Positions 1 through 6,140 of a stretch of 11,502 nt of DNA are shown here, piece by piece. Numbering within the stretch: position 1 is the first letter of the stretch; every line of letters starts with the position of its first letter. The notes beneath the pieces were generated by a model. It did no database searches and was not told the DNA's origin. It was given only the letters and a program-made list of their open reading frames with translations. Source of the DNA: an uncultured Oscillospiraceae bacterium (GTDB lineage: Bacteria > Bacillota > Clostridia > Oscillospirales > Oscillospiraceae); assembly GCA_900756495.1 (NCBI GenBank), contig CAAEKI010000238.1, positions 1 through 11,502 on the forward strand. Reading direction: 5' to 3'. The position numbers and the translations under genes are program-made.

Positions 1-1064
1 AGAAAGCGTCTTAACACCTCCTGCTCAAAGCGGGAGACTGTGGAGGCGGCATAGGAAAACTTCCGGTGGTAGACGTCCAACAGGGCAGGAGGGAGCACCA
101 GATAGGCGACCCGGATAGAGGGGGCGATGCTCCGGCTGAAGGTGCCCACATAGATTACCCGGCTGCGCCGGTCCAGACCCTGGAGCGCCGGTATGGGGCG
201 GGAGGCATACCGAAATTCGCTGTCGTAGTCGTCCTCAATTAGGTAGCGCTCCGCCCCCTCATAGGCCCAGCGCAGCAGAGCAGTGCGGCGGGCCATCGGC
301 ATGGTAACTCCCAGGGGGAACTGGTGGGAGGGGGTTACATAGGCCGCTCCCGCCGGGGAGGCGGCCAGGGCAGCCACGTCCATGCCGTCCCCGTCCACCG
401 GGATGGGAATAATCCGCCGGCCCTGGTTCTCCAGGGCGCGGTAGGTGGCATGATAGCCCGGATCCTCCAAGGCATAGGCTGTATCAGACGGCAGAAGCTG
501 GAGAAGAAGATCCAGCAGATACTCCATCCCGGCTCCCACTACCACCTGTTCGGGCGTACACTCGGCACCCCGGTATTGATGAAGAAAGGCGCACAGGGCC
601 TCCCGCAGCCCCAGATCGCCCTGAGGATGGCCCCGCTGAAGGAGATCGGGGTTCTCATAGACCGCCTCCCGGGTCAGCCGCGCCCAGGAGGAGAAGGGAA
701 AGACGGAGGTATCCACCGCTCCGGTAGAAAAGCAGGGATTCAGAGCGCTCCGTGGGGGCGCAGCGGGGGTGCTCCGGAGGACGTGGAGGTGGCTGGGCGG
801 AGCAGCCTCTTCCAGCGTGAGCACAGGACAGACCCGCCAGCCGCTGCGGGGGACAGACTGGATATAGCCCTCAGCGGTGAGCAGGCCATAGGCCCGCTCC
901 ACCGTGGTGAGGCTCACTCCCAGGTGTTCTGCCAGCCGGCGGCGGGAGGGCAGCTTGTCTCCTTCCGCTAGCCGGCCGGCCCGGATTTCGGCCACCGCAT
1001 AGCGGTAGATTTGCTCATAGAGGGGAAGATCCGCCTCCCAGTCGGGCGTAAAGGTAAAATCCAT
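1..1064 (-). CDS. MocR-family (GntR-HTH/aminotransferase) transcriptional regulator, partial at 3' end
   Basis: The 354 visible residues begin with a GntR winged helix (about 12-77: PLYEQIYRY, DKLPSRRRLAEHLGVS, TTVERAYGLLTAEGYI). A linker and a fold-type I aminotransferase domain follow (from about 108: HPQGDLGLREAL, EDPGYHATYRAL, SHQFPLGVTMP, DDYDSEF at 278-284, YVGTFSRSIAP). This order defines MocR regulators, in which the aminotransferase part senses PLP or an amine. The ATG at 1064 is preceded by GGAGGG at good spacing. The residue expected to form the PLP Schiff base (Lys in GTFSK) is Arg311 (CGG, 132-134), so PLP may bind non-covalently or not at all. The C-terminus lies beyond base 1. 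It is divergent from an ECF S-component gene, the layout known for PdxR-type regulators controlling vitamin B6 import, so a PdxR-like role is inferred. The family call is secure; the ligand is not. Confidence 0.93.
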   Translation of the reverse strand, partial: MDFTFTPDWEADLPLYEQIYRYAVAEIRAGRLAEGDKLPSRRRLAEHLGVSLTTVERAYGLLTAEGYIQSVPRSGWRVCPVLTLEEAAPPSHLHVLRSTPAAPPRSALNPCFSTGAVDTSVFPFSSWARLTREAVYENPDLLQRGHPQGDLGLREALCAFLHQYRGAECTPEQVVVGAGMEYLLDLLLQLLPSDTAYALEDPGYHATYRALENQGRRIIPIPVDGDGMDVAALAASPAGAAYVTPSHQFPLGVTMPMARRTALLRWAYEGAERYLIEDDYDSEFRYASRPIPALQGLDRRSRVIYVGTFSRSIAPSIRVAYLVLPPALLDVYHRKFSYAASTVSRFEQEVLRRF

Positions 1065-1091
1065 GGCGCAAGCCCTCCGATCTGGCCCCTT

Positions 1092-1119
1092 AAAATACTG
1101 GTAAACTGGTGCTTTTCAA
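1092..1119 (-). promoter_or_regulatory. Promoter of the MocR gene
   Basis: Read on the minus strand, TTGAAA (1119-1114) is followed after 16 bases by TATTTT (1097-1092), about 28 bases upstream of the ATG at 1064. The -35 region overlaps the -35 of the divergent ECF gene, so one bound protein could control both. This is predicted from sequence only. Confidence 0.5.
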
Positions 1120-1130
1120 CGGGCCAGTTT
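1097..1130. promoter_or_regulatory. Candidate MocR operator (ACTGG repeats)
   Basis: AAACTGG (1103-1109) and its exact complement CCAGTTT (1124-1130) form a 7+7 inverted repeat with a 14-base spacer. A further direct copy, ACTGGT, sits at 1097-1102 and repeats the ACTGGT at 1105-1110. The array covers the -35 elements of both divergent promoters. MocR regulators typically bind arrays of direct and inverted half-sites between divergent genes, so this is the natural operator; assignment is by position and symmetry only. Confidence 0.5.
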
Positions 1131-1141
1131 TGGTATAGTAT
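1113..1141 (+). promoter_or_regulatory. Promoter of the ECF S-component gene
   Basis: TTTTCA (1113-1118), a 17-base spacer and TAGTAT (1136-1141) form a sigma-70/SigA-like promoter. An alternative -10, TATAGT, lies at 1134-1139. The start codon is 38 bases downstream of the -10. It overlaps the inverted repeat at 1103-1130. Confidence 0.5.
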
Positions 1142-1178
1142 AGGCCACAGTCAAGGCGCAGTCAAGGAGGAATGAACC

Positions 1179-1691
1179 ATGAAAGAATATCAGAAGCTGT
1201 ACCGCCTGGTGACAGCAGCTCTGTTTGCTGCCGCTATCGCCGTGATGACTGCCTATATGCTCCATATCCCCATTCCAACCGGAGGATATATCCATATTGG
1301 AGACGCACTGATCTATCTGGCCGCCTGCCTGCTGCCGCTGCCCCATGCTGTGGGAGCCGCCGCCGTCGGCGCGGGGCTGGCCGATCTGCTCACCGCGCCC
1401 ATGTGGGTGGTGCCCACCCTCATCATCAAGGCCATTGTGGTGCTGCCCTTCACCAGCCGCCGGACGCGGATCCTCTGCCCACGGAACATCGCGGCCATTT
1501 TCATCTCCGGCCTTATTTCACCCGTAGGCTACGGATTGGCGGCCTGTGTTCTGTTAGGCGGGCCCAGCGCTTTTTTGCCCCAGTTTTTGGGCACCCTGAT
1601 TCAGGCTGCGGCCAGCGGCGCCGTCTTTGTGGTGCTGGCGCTGGCGTTGGATGGGGCCAGGGTGAAGGAGCGGTTGTCCGCGGGGATATGA
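1179..1691 (+). CDS. ECF transporter S component, probable vitamin B6 (pyridoxine-type) substrate-binding subunit
   Basis: This 170-residue integral membrane protein has about five to six hydrophobic segments (roughly 8-30, 38-55, 57-72, 75-93, 103-128, 133-157). GGYIHIGDALIYLAA (35-49) followed by LADLL and PTLIIKAIVVLPF is characteristic of the ECF S-component family that includes PdxU- and HmpT-like proteins. S components capture a vitamin outside the cell and work with a shared EcfT/EcfA module, which is not in this window. AAGGAGG (1164-1170) lies eight bases before the ATG. An overlapping ATG at 1172 opens another frame and is not used. The divergent MocR neighbour suggests pyridoxine, pyridoxal or pyridoxamine as cargo; another vitamin precursor remains possible. 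Confidence 0.85.
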   Translation: MKEYQKLYRLVTAALFAAAIAVMTAYMLHIPIPTGGYIHIGDALIYLAACLLPLPHAVGAAAVGAGLADLLTAPMWVVPTLIIKAIVVLPFTSRRTRILCPRNIAAIFISGLISPVGYGLAACVLLGGPSAFLPQFLGTLIQAAASGAVFVVLALALDGARVKERLSAGI

Positions 1692-1744
1692 TCGGCACCA
1701 CACATCTGTAAGACGTTTTTTCGATGAGCCGAAGTGTGGCTTTA

Positions 1745-1795
1745 GGAATGGAGCGGTCGAGGGTACCAATTTGGTCTCCTCGGCCGCTCCATTCC
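1745..1795. repeat. Long inverted repeat / hairpin between ECF gene and next operon
   Basis: Bases 1745-1762 pair with 1778-1795 over 18 positions (one G-U), closing a 15-base loop whose ACCAA and TTGGT ends can pair further. It lies 54 bases after the ECF stop. The 3' side continues CTGTCATTCTT and has no clean U-tract, so it is only a weak candidate for an intrinsic terminator. It could instead be an mRNA 3'-end structure or an element remnant. The structure is seen directly; its role is open. Confidence 0.6.
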
Positions 1796-1866
1796 CTGTC
1801 ATTCTTATACGATCGGTATCTGCAGGAAAAATGCCGGCTGCGGAAGCTGCGGCAAAAAATAAGGAT

Positions 1867-1895
1867 TTGAAGAATATTGCTGAATTTGGTACAAT
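1867..1895 (+). promoter_or_regulatory. Promoter of the membrane protein-yaaA-peroxiredoxin cluster
   Basis: TTGAAG (1867-1872), an exact 17-base spacer and TACAAT (1890-1895) make one of the best promoters in the window, 26 bases before the ATG at 1922. No obvious PerR or Fur box overlaps it by eye. Confidence 0.6.
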
Positions 1896-1921
1896 TGGGA
1901 AAATGAAAGTGAGGGATAGAA

Positions 1922-2590
1922 ATGAAGCAGATAACAAGAATGGCCATGGCGCTGGAACAGAGAGCTTACGGCGAACAGATGAGGGAGCGGGATAAACGGG
2001 CAGATCTGCTGCTGGCACAGATTACATATTTGCAGGCAGAATCCACCTCGATTCAGAACAACTTCCTAGCCATGCTCTATATTCCTCTGGCATTTGTGGG
2101 CGTTATGATTTATTATGCATATCAGAGCCCTGCTTCCGTGTATCTGTTTCTGCTGCTCCCGTTTTTGTTCTCCTGGTGTATTGCCAACCTGATGAAATAT
2201 ACGCTCAAGTCGTTTGACATCGGCGCCTATATCATGGTGCTGGAGGGGGAGCTGAACAACCTATACGGCGGAGAGGAACTGTTCCGGTGGGAACGAAGAT
2301 ATCTTGATACCAATGGGTACTCGAACTGGGGAACCTTTGCACAGGCGCCCATCCTCTTCCTCGTGTATGCCTTTTTGATTGTCAAGTTTGTGCGCTCCGC
2401 AATCGCGCTGGAATCCTGGGTCATACGAATTCCTTTTCTGGCTGCATTTGCCGTACATGCGGTGCTCTTGCTCTGCCTGGTGCGGAAGACCTGGGGCCAG
2501 TATCAGAAGCTCATGAGTGAGAAGCGGCGGCTGCGTGCGGCTGAGGAAGTACGTATAAACAGGGATGAGAAGAGGGACGATATCTCATGA
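1922..2590 (+). CDS. Hypothetical four-TM membrane protein
   Basis: I do not recognise this 222-residue protein. A charged, probably helical N-terminus (1-46) rich in E/R/Q is followed by two hydrophobic segments (about 47-67 and 72-91). A hydrophilic loop with many aromatics (92-140, including GAYIMVLEGELNNLYGGEELFR) leads to two more segments (about 141-158 and 167-187). The C-terminal tail is very basic and charged (188-222). There is no signal peptide and no enzyme motif. GAGGG (1911-1915) precedes the ATG by six bases. Its TGA overlaps the yaaA ATG (ATGA at 2587-2590), so the two are translationally coupled, and it is the first gene of the cluster. An integral inner-membrane protein with cytoplasmic ends is likely; the function is unknown. 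Confidence 0.8.
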   Translation: MKQITRMAMALEQRAYGEQMRERDKRADLLLAQITYLQAESTSIQNNFLAMLYIPLAFVGVMIYYAYQSPASVYLFLLLPFLFSWCIANLMKYTLKSFDIGAYIMVLEGELNNLYGGEELFRWERRYLDTNGYSNWGTFAQAPILFLVYAFLIVKFVRSAIALESWVIRIPFLAAFAVHAVLLLCLVRKTWGQYQKLMSEKRRLRAAEEVRINRDEKRDDIS

Positions 2591-3360
2591 AATTGATCAT
2601 TTCTCCGGCAAAACAGATGAGGGAGGACGCCGATTTCTTGGCGCCGAAAGCGCTGCCCGTCCTCCTGTCTGAGACGGAGCGGCTGCTGGAATCCCTGCGC
2701 GGCCTTCCGTACCCGGAGTTAAAGCGCCTGCTGGTCTGCAGCGACGCCATTGCCGGGCAGAATTACAGGCGTTTCCAAGAAATGGATCTGCGGCGGAATC
2801 TGACCCCGGCGCTGCTGGCCTATCAGGGTATTCAGTATCGCTATATGGCCCCCAACGTATTGGAGAGCGGCGACTATGAGTGGCTTCAGGACCGTCTTCG
2901 CATTCTCTCCGGCTTCTATGGCGTACTCCGCCCGCTGGACGGAGTTGTGAGCTACCGGCTGGAGATGGGAGCCAAGCTCCGTACTCCCTTCTGCCGGGAT
3001 CTCTACGACTTCTGGGGGGACAAGCTGGCCCGTAGTCTGGGTGAGGAGACAGACCTGCTGCTCAACCTGGCCAGTGAGGAGTATGCGCGGGCGGTGCGGC
3101 GGAGTCTCCCGAAGAAGGTACGTATGGTCGATGTCATATTTGCCGAGGATCTCGGGGACAGATTGGTGGAAAAAGGGGTTTACGTCAAGATGGCACGGGG
3201 GGAAATGGTGCGGTTTCTGGCGCGGACCCGGGGTGAGACATTGGAGGACGTCGAAAAGTTTTGCGGCTTGAGCTACCGCTTCGCGCCGGAGCGTTCGGAG
3301 AAAGACCGGCTGGTCTTCCTCCGGCCTGACAGGGCGCGGCAGAAAAAGGAGGAGAATTGA
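2587..3360 (+). CDS. yaaA: Peroxide stress protein YaaA (UPF0246/DUF328)
   Basis: This 257-residue protein matches YaaA in length and motifs: MKLIISPAKQM at the start, AYQGIQYRYM (78-87), LSGFYGVLRPLDGVVSYRLEMG (108-128), LYDFWGDKL (139-147) and NLASEEYA (160-167). In E. coli YaaA is induced by OxyR and lowers free intracellular iron during hydrogen peroxide stress, limiting Fenton damage; the family also binds DNA. The ATG overlaps the stop of the upstream membrane-protein gene, and AGAGGG lies ten bases upstream. It is followed after one base by a peroxiredoxin gene, consistent with a peroxide-defence unit. It ends at the usual family length, with no sign of damage. Confidence 0.95.
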   Translation: MKLIISPAKQMREDADFLAPKALPVLLSETERLLESLRGLPYPELKRLLVCSDAIAGQNYRRFQEMDLRRNLTPALLAYQGIQYRYMAPNVLESGDYEWLQDRLRILSGFYGVLRPLDGVVSYRLEMGAKLRTPFCRDLYDFWGDKLARSLGEETDLLLNLASEEYARAVRRSLPKKVRMVDVIFAEDLGDRLVEKGVYVKMARGEMVRFLARTRGETLEDVEKFCGLSYRFAPERSEKDRLVFLRPDRARQKKEEN

Positions 3361-3361
3361 A

Positions 3362-3829
3362 ATGCTGAACATCGGGGACCAGGCGCCGGACTTTACCCTG
3401 CCCGATCAGACGGGGAGAGAAGTGTCTCTGTCGGATTTTGCAGGAAAGAGAGCCGTGGTTTATTTTTATCCCAGGGACAACACGCCGGGCTGTACCAGAC
3501 AGGCCTGCGCGTTTGCCGCCTCGCTGGCTGAGTACGAGGCCCTTGGGATCGCCGTCATCGGAATCAGCCGGGACAGCGTGGCCAGCCACGCCAGATTTGC
3601 AGAGAAGCACAGCCTGCCCTTCCTCCTCCTATCCGATCCGGAACTGACCGCTATCCGGGCCTACGGGGTCTGGCAGGAGAAGAAGCTCTACGGCAAGGTG
3701 ACCATGGGGGTGGTCCGGACGACCTACTTGGTGGGCGGTTCGGGGAGGATCGAGAAGGTGTGGGAAAAGGCCAAGCCGGATACCAATGCCGCGGAGATAT
3801 TGGCCTATCTGAGAGAGATAGAGGGCTGA
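3362..3829 (+). CDS. bcp: Thiol peroxidase, Bcp/PrxQ-type peroxiredoxin
   Basis: This 155-residue thioredoxin-fold peroxidase reduces hydrogen peroxide and organic hydroperoxides using thioredoxin. The motif FYPRDNTPGCTRQACAF (35-51) carries peroxidatic Cys44 and resolving Cys49 in the CxxxxC spacing of atypical 2-Cys Bcp/PrxQ enzymes. GDQAPDFTLPDQ (5-16), GISRDS and TYLV are also typical. It is cytoplasmic, with no signal peptide. It starts one base after the yaaA stop, with GGAGGA-type pairing just upstream, and ends two bases before the next gene. Co-transcription with yaaA joins peroxide removal to iron control. Confidence 0.96.
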   Translation: MLNIGDQAPDFTLPDQTGREVSLSDFAGKRAVVYFYPRDNTPGCTRQACAFAASLAEYEALGIAVIGISRDSVASHARFAEKHSLPFLLLSDPELTAIRAYGVWQEKKLYGKVTMGVVRTTYLVGGSGRIEKVWEKAKPDTNAAEILAYLREIEG

Positions 3830-3831
3830 AG

Positions 3832-4302
3832 ATGGAACAGAGCGCCAAACTGCAGGACATTTTGGCATATTACCAGGCGAGAGGTGCGGCTGGGGATCAG
3901 CAGATGTTGGTCGCCCTCCTGAGGGAGGTACAGGAGTTGTACCATGGGGTCATTCCCGGCGGTGCGCTGGCGGAGGCTGCGGCTGCACTGGGGGTGAAAG
4001 AGAGCTTTCTCAGCGCGGTAGTGAAGCGCTATCCCAGTCTGCGGACGGAGGGAGCTCCCCACCGGTTGGAGCTGTGTGGAGGCGAGCGCTGTCGAGATCG
4101 GGGGAGCGCCCGGCTGGCCGCCTTTGTAGAGCGGGCCTACGGTGTGAAGAGCGGCGGCGTCAGCGAAAAGGGCGGCTTTTCCTTTCTGGTGACCGGCTGT
4201 ATGAAGAACTGCGGCAGGGGGCCCAGCCTCAAGTGGGATGGGCACATCTGCTCCAATGCCGACGAAGAGCTGATTCGGAGGCTGGCAGAGGGACGGGAAT
4301 AG
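3832..4302 (+). CDS. NuoE-like (24 kDa-type) thioredoxin-fold 2Fe-2S protein, stand-alone
   Basis: This 156-residue protein has the two-part layout of complex I 24 kDa subunits. A helical N-terminus (about 6-72: LLREVQELYHGVIPGGAL, AAALGVKESFLSAVVKRYP) precedes a thioredoxin-like 2Fe-2S domain. The four ligand cysteines keep family spacing: Cys82-x4-Cys87 (ELCGGERC) and Cys123-x3-Cys127 (TGCMKNC). An extra Cys140 follows. The usual CxGTxC and GCLGxC sequences are altered, so this is a divergent branch. No NuoF/HydB-type partner is present within the window. The ATG at 3832 has AGAGGG six bases upstream; a longer in-frame start at 3760 would overlap the peroxiredoxin gene and is disfavoured. 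It probably passes electrons to a partner or acts as a 2Fe-2S ferredoxin. It ends in TAG, used here as a normal stop. Confidence 0.88.
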   Translation: MEQSAKLQDILAYYQARGAAGDQQMLVALLREVQELYHGVIPGGALAEAAAALGVKESFLSAVVKRYPSLRTEGAPHRLELCGGERCRDRGSARLAAFVERAYGVKSGGVSEKGGFSFLVTGCMKNCGRGPSLKWDGHICSNADEELIRRLAEGRE

Positions 4303-4512
4303 CGAAAAGCAAGGTTTCGTGCCGCCGGGCGGATATTTGTGAGGCCGCAATTTATCTGAATTGAAATGGCTGCGCCGGTCAGGCGGACAGAGGAAAAGCG
4401 GGCGCGTTGTCCGCAGAAGGAGCTGCTCTTGTGCGGTGAATTCCCGATGAGACGCTTGAAAGGTCCGGTTACAGGTATATCACATCGCGTATGCACACTG
4501 GGGAGGCAGGAA

Positions 4513-6006
4513 ATGAACCTTTACGAGGCATATCAAAACAACGAATTTTCCCTGACGGCCTTCGGCATTGAGCGGGATGAAAATCGCAGCGGCTATTTCT
4601 GCACACCCGTTGGAGCGGATATCATCGGCTGGGCAGGTGTGGACGGCATCCACTACTGTACGATTCGGGAAGGGGGGGATATGGTGTTTGCCGTCAGTCC
4701 GATGAACGGTCCCGGCGAGTATGTGCATCCTGTGGCGAAAAATTTTGCTGACTTTCTGCGATTGCTCCTCTCGTGCAAGGATAATGCCTCCCTCGAACAG
4801 TGCTGGCAGTGGTCACAAGAGCAGTTTGACATATTTCTCGGAGAATCGTGCAGCTCTTCCGAGCAGAAAGAAGCTGCCGCGCAGGTTGCGGAGCTGACCG
4901 GGCTGGAGCCGATGGAGAGACCCTATACATATATCAGAGATCTGCAGCAGGCTTTTGACAGCGGAAAGCTGGCGTTTCCGGAAGAAGTGGGCGCATATAT
5001 TGCGCCGGAACCCTGTGTTCAGGCTGCACCGGCGTGGAAGGTCTTTTACAGCGGCAGTATCTGGGGACATGAAACGCGGGAGCGCCCCGGCAGGGAGATC
5101 CCCGTGGAGAAACACTTCCGCTGGGCAGATAAGGACTGGTATATCCCGGCCGTGTATTCCTGCGCGAAGGGACTTGTGGTGGAGTGCTGTATGAGGATGG
5201 ACGCCCGGGAGATCCGCGCCTTTATGGACAGGTGGGCGCTCTGGGCTGAAAACGATCACCTGCAGAATGTCACCCGGGAACAACAAAAGGCCATTGCACG
5301 CGATAACCCTATGAAGTTTCATTATAAGACCAGGCTCATGTTGAATGGCAAAAAGCTTCAGGCGGATCACGGGAGTGCAATTACCTACAATCCCTGCATG
5401 CCCGATGACAGTCAAGGGAACGTCATGCAGATGCTCAATCACTATGGGCTGGATACGGCTTATGGCTGGGTTATCAGCAGAGACGCGTTCCGGTGGGCGA
5501 CAAGAAAGAGGCCGGAAATCCGGGATCTTACCATGACCATGGTACACAGACCTGGTTATCTGGACGGCCCCCGTTTCTCTACCGGCGCTCCGGGGGATAC
5601 CTGCACCTTCACAAATCCAGTGACCGGTGTAACGCACACGCTGACAGTACTGGAATACGAGGCCCAGCAGCACCATTTCGACCATACTGAACTGCCGCAC
5701 CTTGTGTTTCCCAGCCACTTCCGAGTGATGAGCTATATTCTGGAGCCGGACGCACCAGACGGTACGATTCGTATTTCCGACTGCGCTGAGAATGAAAGGC
5801 CGAGAGAAAAGGACGGGCAAAAGAGCGGCGGAGCCGCCGGTATCGGCATTGTCTTTGGCCGGCAGAGCTCCGGGCCGGCTGACGATGAAGGAAAAAGGAC
5901 ACGTATTGCCGTATCTTCCATGCACTTTGAGCCGGTAGACAAGGTGGAATGGAACATTGCTTTCCGAGAGGGAGAAAAAGAAGAGCGGACCCTTTCATTG
6001 CTGTGA
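4513..6006 (+). CDS. Hypothetical protein, possible SUKH/SMI1-KNR4-like N-terminal domain
   Basis: This is a 497-residue soluble protein with no signal peptide or TM segment. The first about 110 residues (GYFCTPVGADIIGWAGVDGIHYC at 27-49, MVFAVSP, then VHPVAKNFADFLRLLL at 71-86) resemble the acidic-site plus terminal-helix pattern of SMI1/KNR4 (SUKH) proteins; this is recognition by eye and tentative. The middle (about 180-260) and the C-terminal part (about 280-497, with GSAITYNPCMPDD, AYGWVISRDAF, TGVTHTLTVLEYE and a Gly-rich stretch near 430-445) match nothing I can name. The ATG at 4513 has GGGAGG six bases upstream. The frame stays open back to an ATG at 4366, but that start has no ribosome site. 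Transcription ends at the hairpin at 6036-6070. It could be an immunity-like or regulatory protein, but no toxin partner is nearby. Confidence 0.75.
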   Translation: MNLYEAYQNNEFSLTAFGIERDENRSGYFCTPVGADIIGWAGVDGIHYCTIREGGDMVFAVSPMNGPGEYVHPVAKNFADFLRLLLSCKDNASLEQCWQWSQEQFDIFLGESCSSSEQKEAAAQVAELTGLEPMERPYTYIRDLQQAFDSGKLAFPEEVGAYIAPEPCVQAAPAWKVFYSGSIWGHETRERPGREIPVEKHFRWADKDWYIPAVYSCAKGLVVECCMRMDAREIRAFMDRWALWAENDHLQNVTREQQKAIARDNPMKFHYKTRLMLNGKKLQADHGSAITYNPCMPDDSQGNVMQMLNHYGLDTAYGWVISRDAFRWATRKRPEIRDLTMTMVHRPGYLDGPRFSTGAPGDTCTFTNPVTGVTHTLTVLEYEAQQHHFDHTELPHLVFPSHFRVMSYILEPDAPDGTIRISDCAENERPREKDGQKSGGAAGIGIVFGRQSSGPADDEGKRTRIAVSSMHFEPVDKVEWNIAFREGEKEERTLSLL

Positions 6007-6035
6007 GCGGTAAGATGAGATGGTCTGATGGCGCG

Positions 6036-6070
6036 AAAAAACAGCGTGGCTTCAAGCCACGCTGTTTTTT
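6036..6070. terminator. Bidirectional intrinsic terminator
   Basis: Six A (6036-6041), a ten-base-pair stem (6042-6051 with 6055-6064) with a three-base loop, then six T (6065-6070). The A-tract on one side and T-tract on the other let it stop transcripts from both the plus-strand 4513-6006 gene and the minus-strand prfC. Confidence 0.93.
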
Positions 6071-6120
6071 AAGATATCTCCTGTACAGCCTCAGCCCGGC
6101 ATACATTGCTGTGGCATTGG

Positions 6121-6140
6121 GGGGCGGCTTAGACCGCCCC
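6121..6140. other. GC hairpin with the prfC stop codon in its loop
   Basis: GGGGCGG (6121-6127) pairs with CCGCCCC (6134-6140) around a six-base loop that contains the prfC TAA (6129-6131). No U-tract follows on the minus strand. The fabG stop at 11034-11036 sits in a similar hairpin. Confidence 0.6.

Noticed and set aside
324..971. 215-codon plus-strand frame opposite the MocR gene
   Set aside because: The minus strand encodes recognisable GntR and aminotransferase motifs across the same bases.
4303..4345. Terminator after the NuoE-like gene (CCGC/GCGG near 4322-4334)
   Set aside because: The stem is only about four base pairs and is followed by ATATTTG, not a U-tract.
4366..4512. Longer start (ATG 4366) for the 4513-6006 protein
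   Set aside because: There is no ribosome binding site and the extra residues are basic and unlike the rest, while ATG 4513 has GGGAGG at good spacing.
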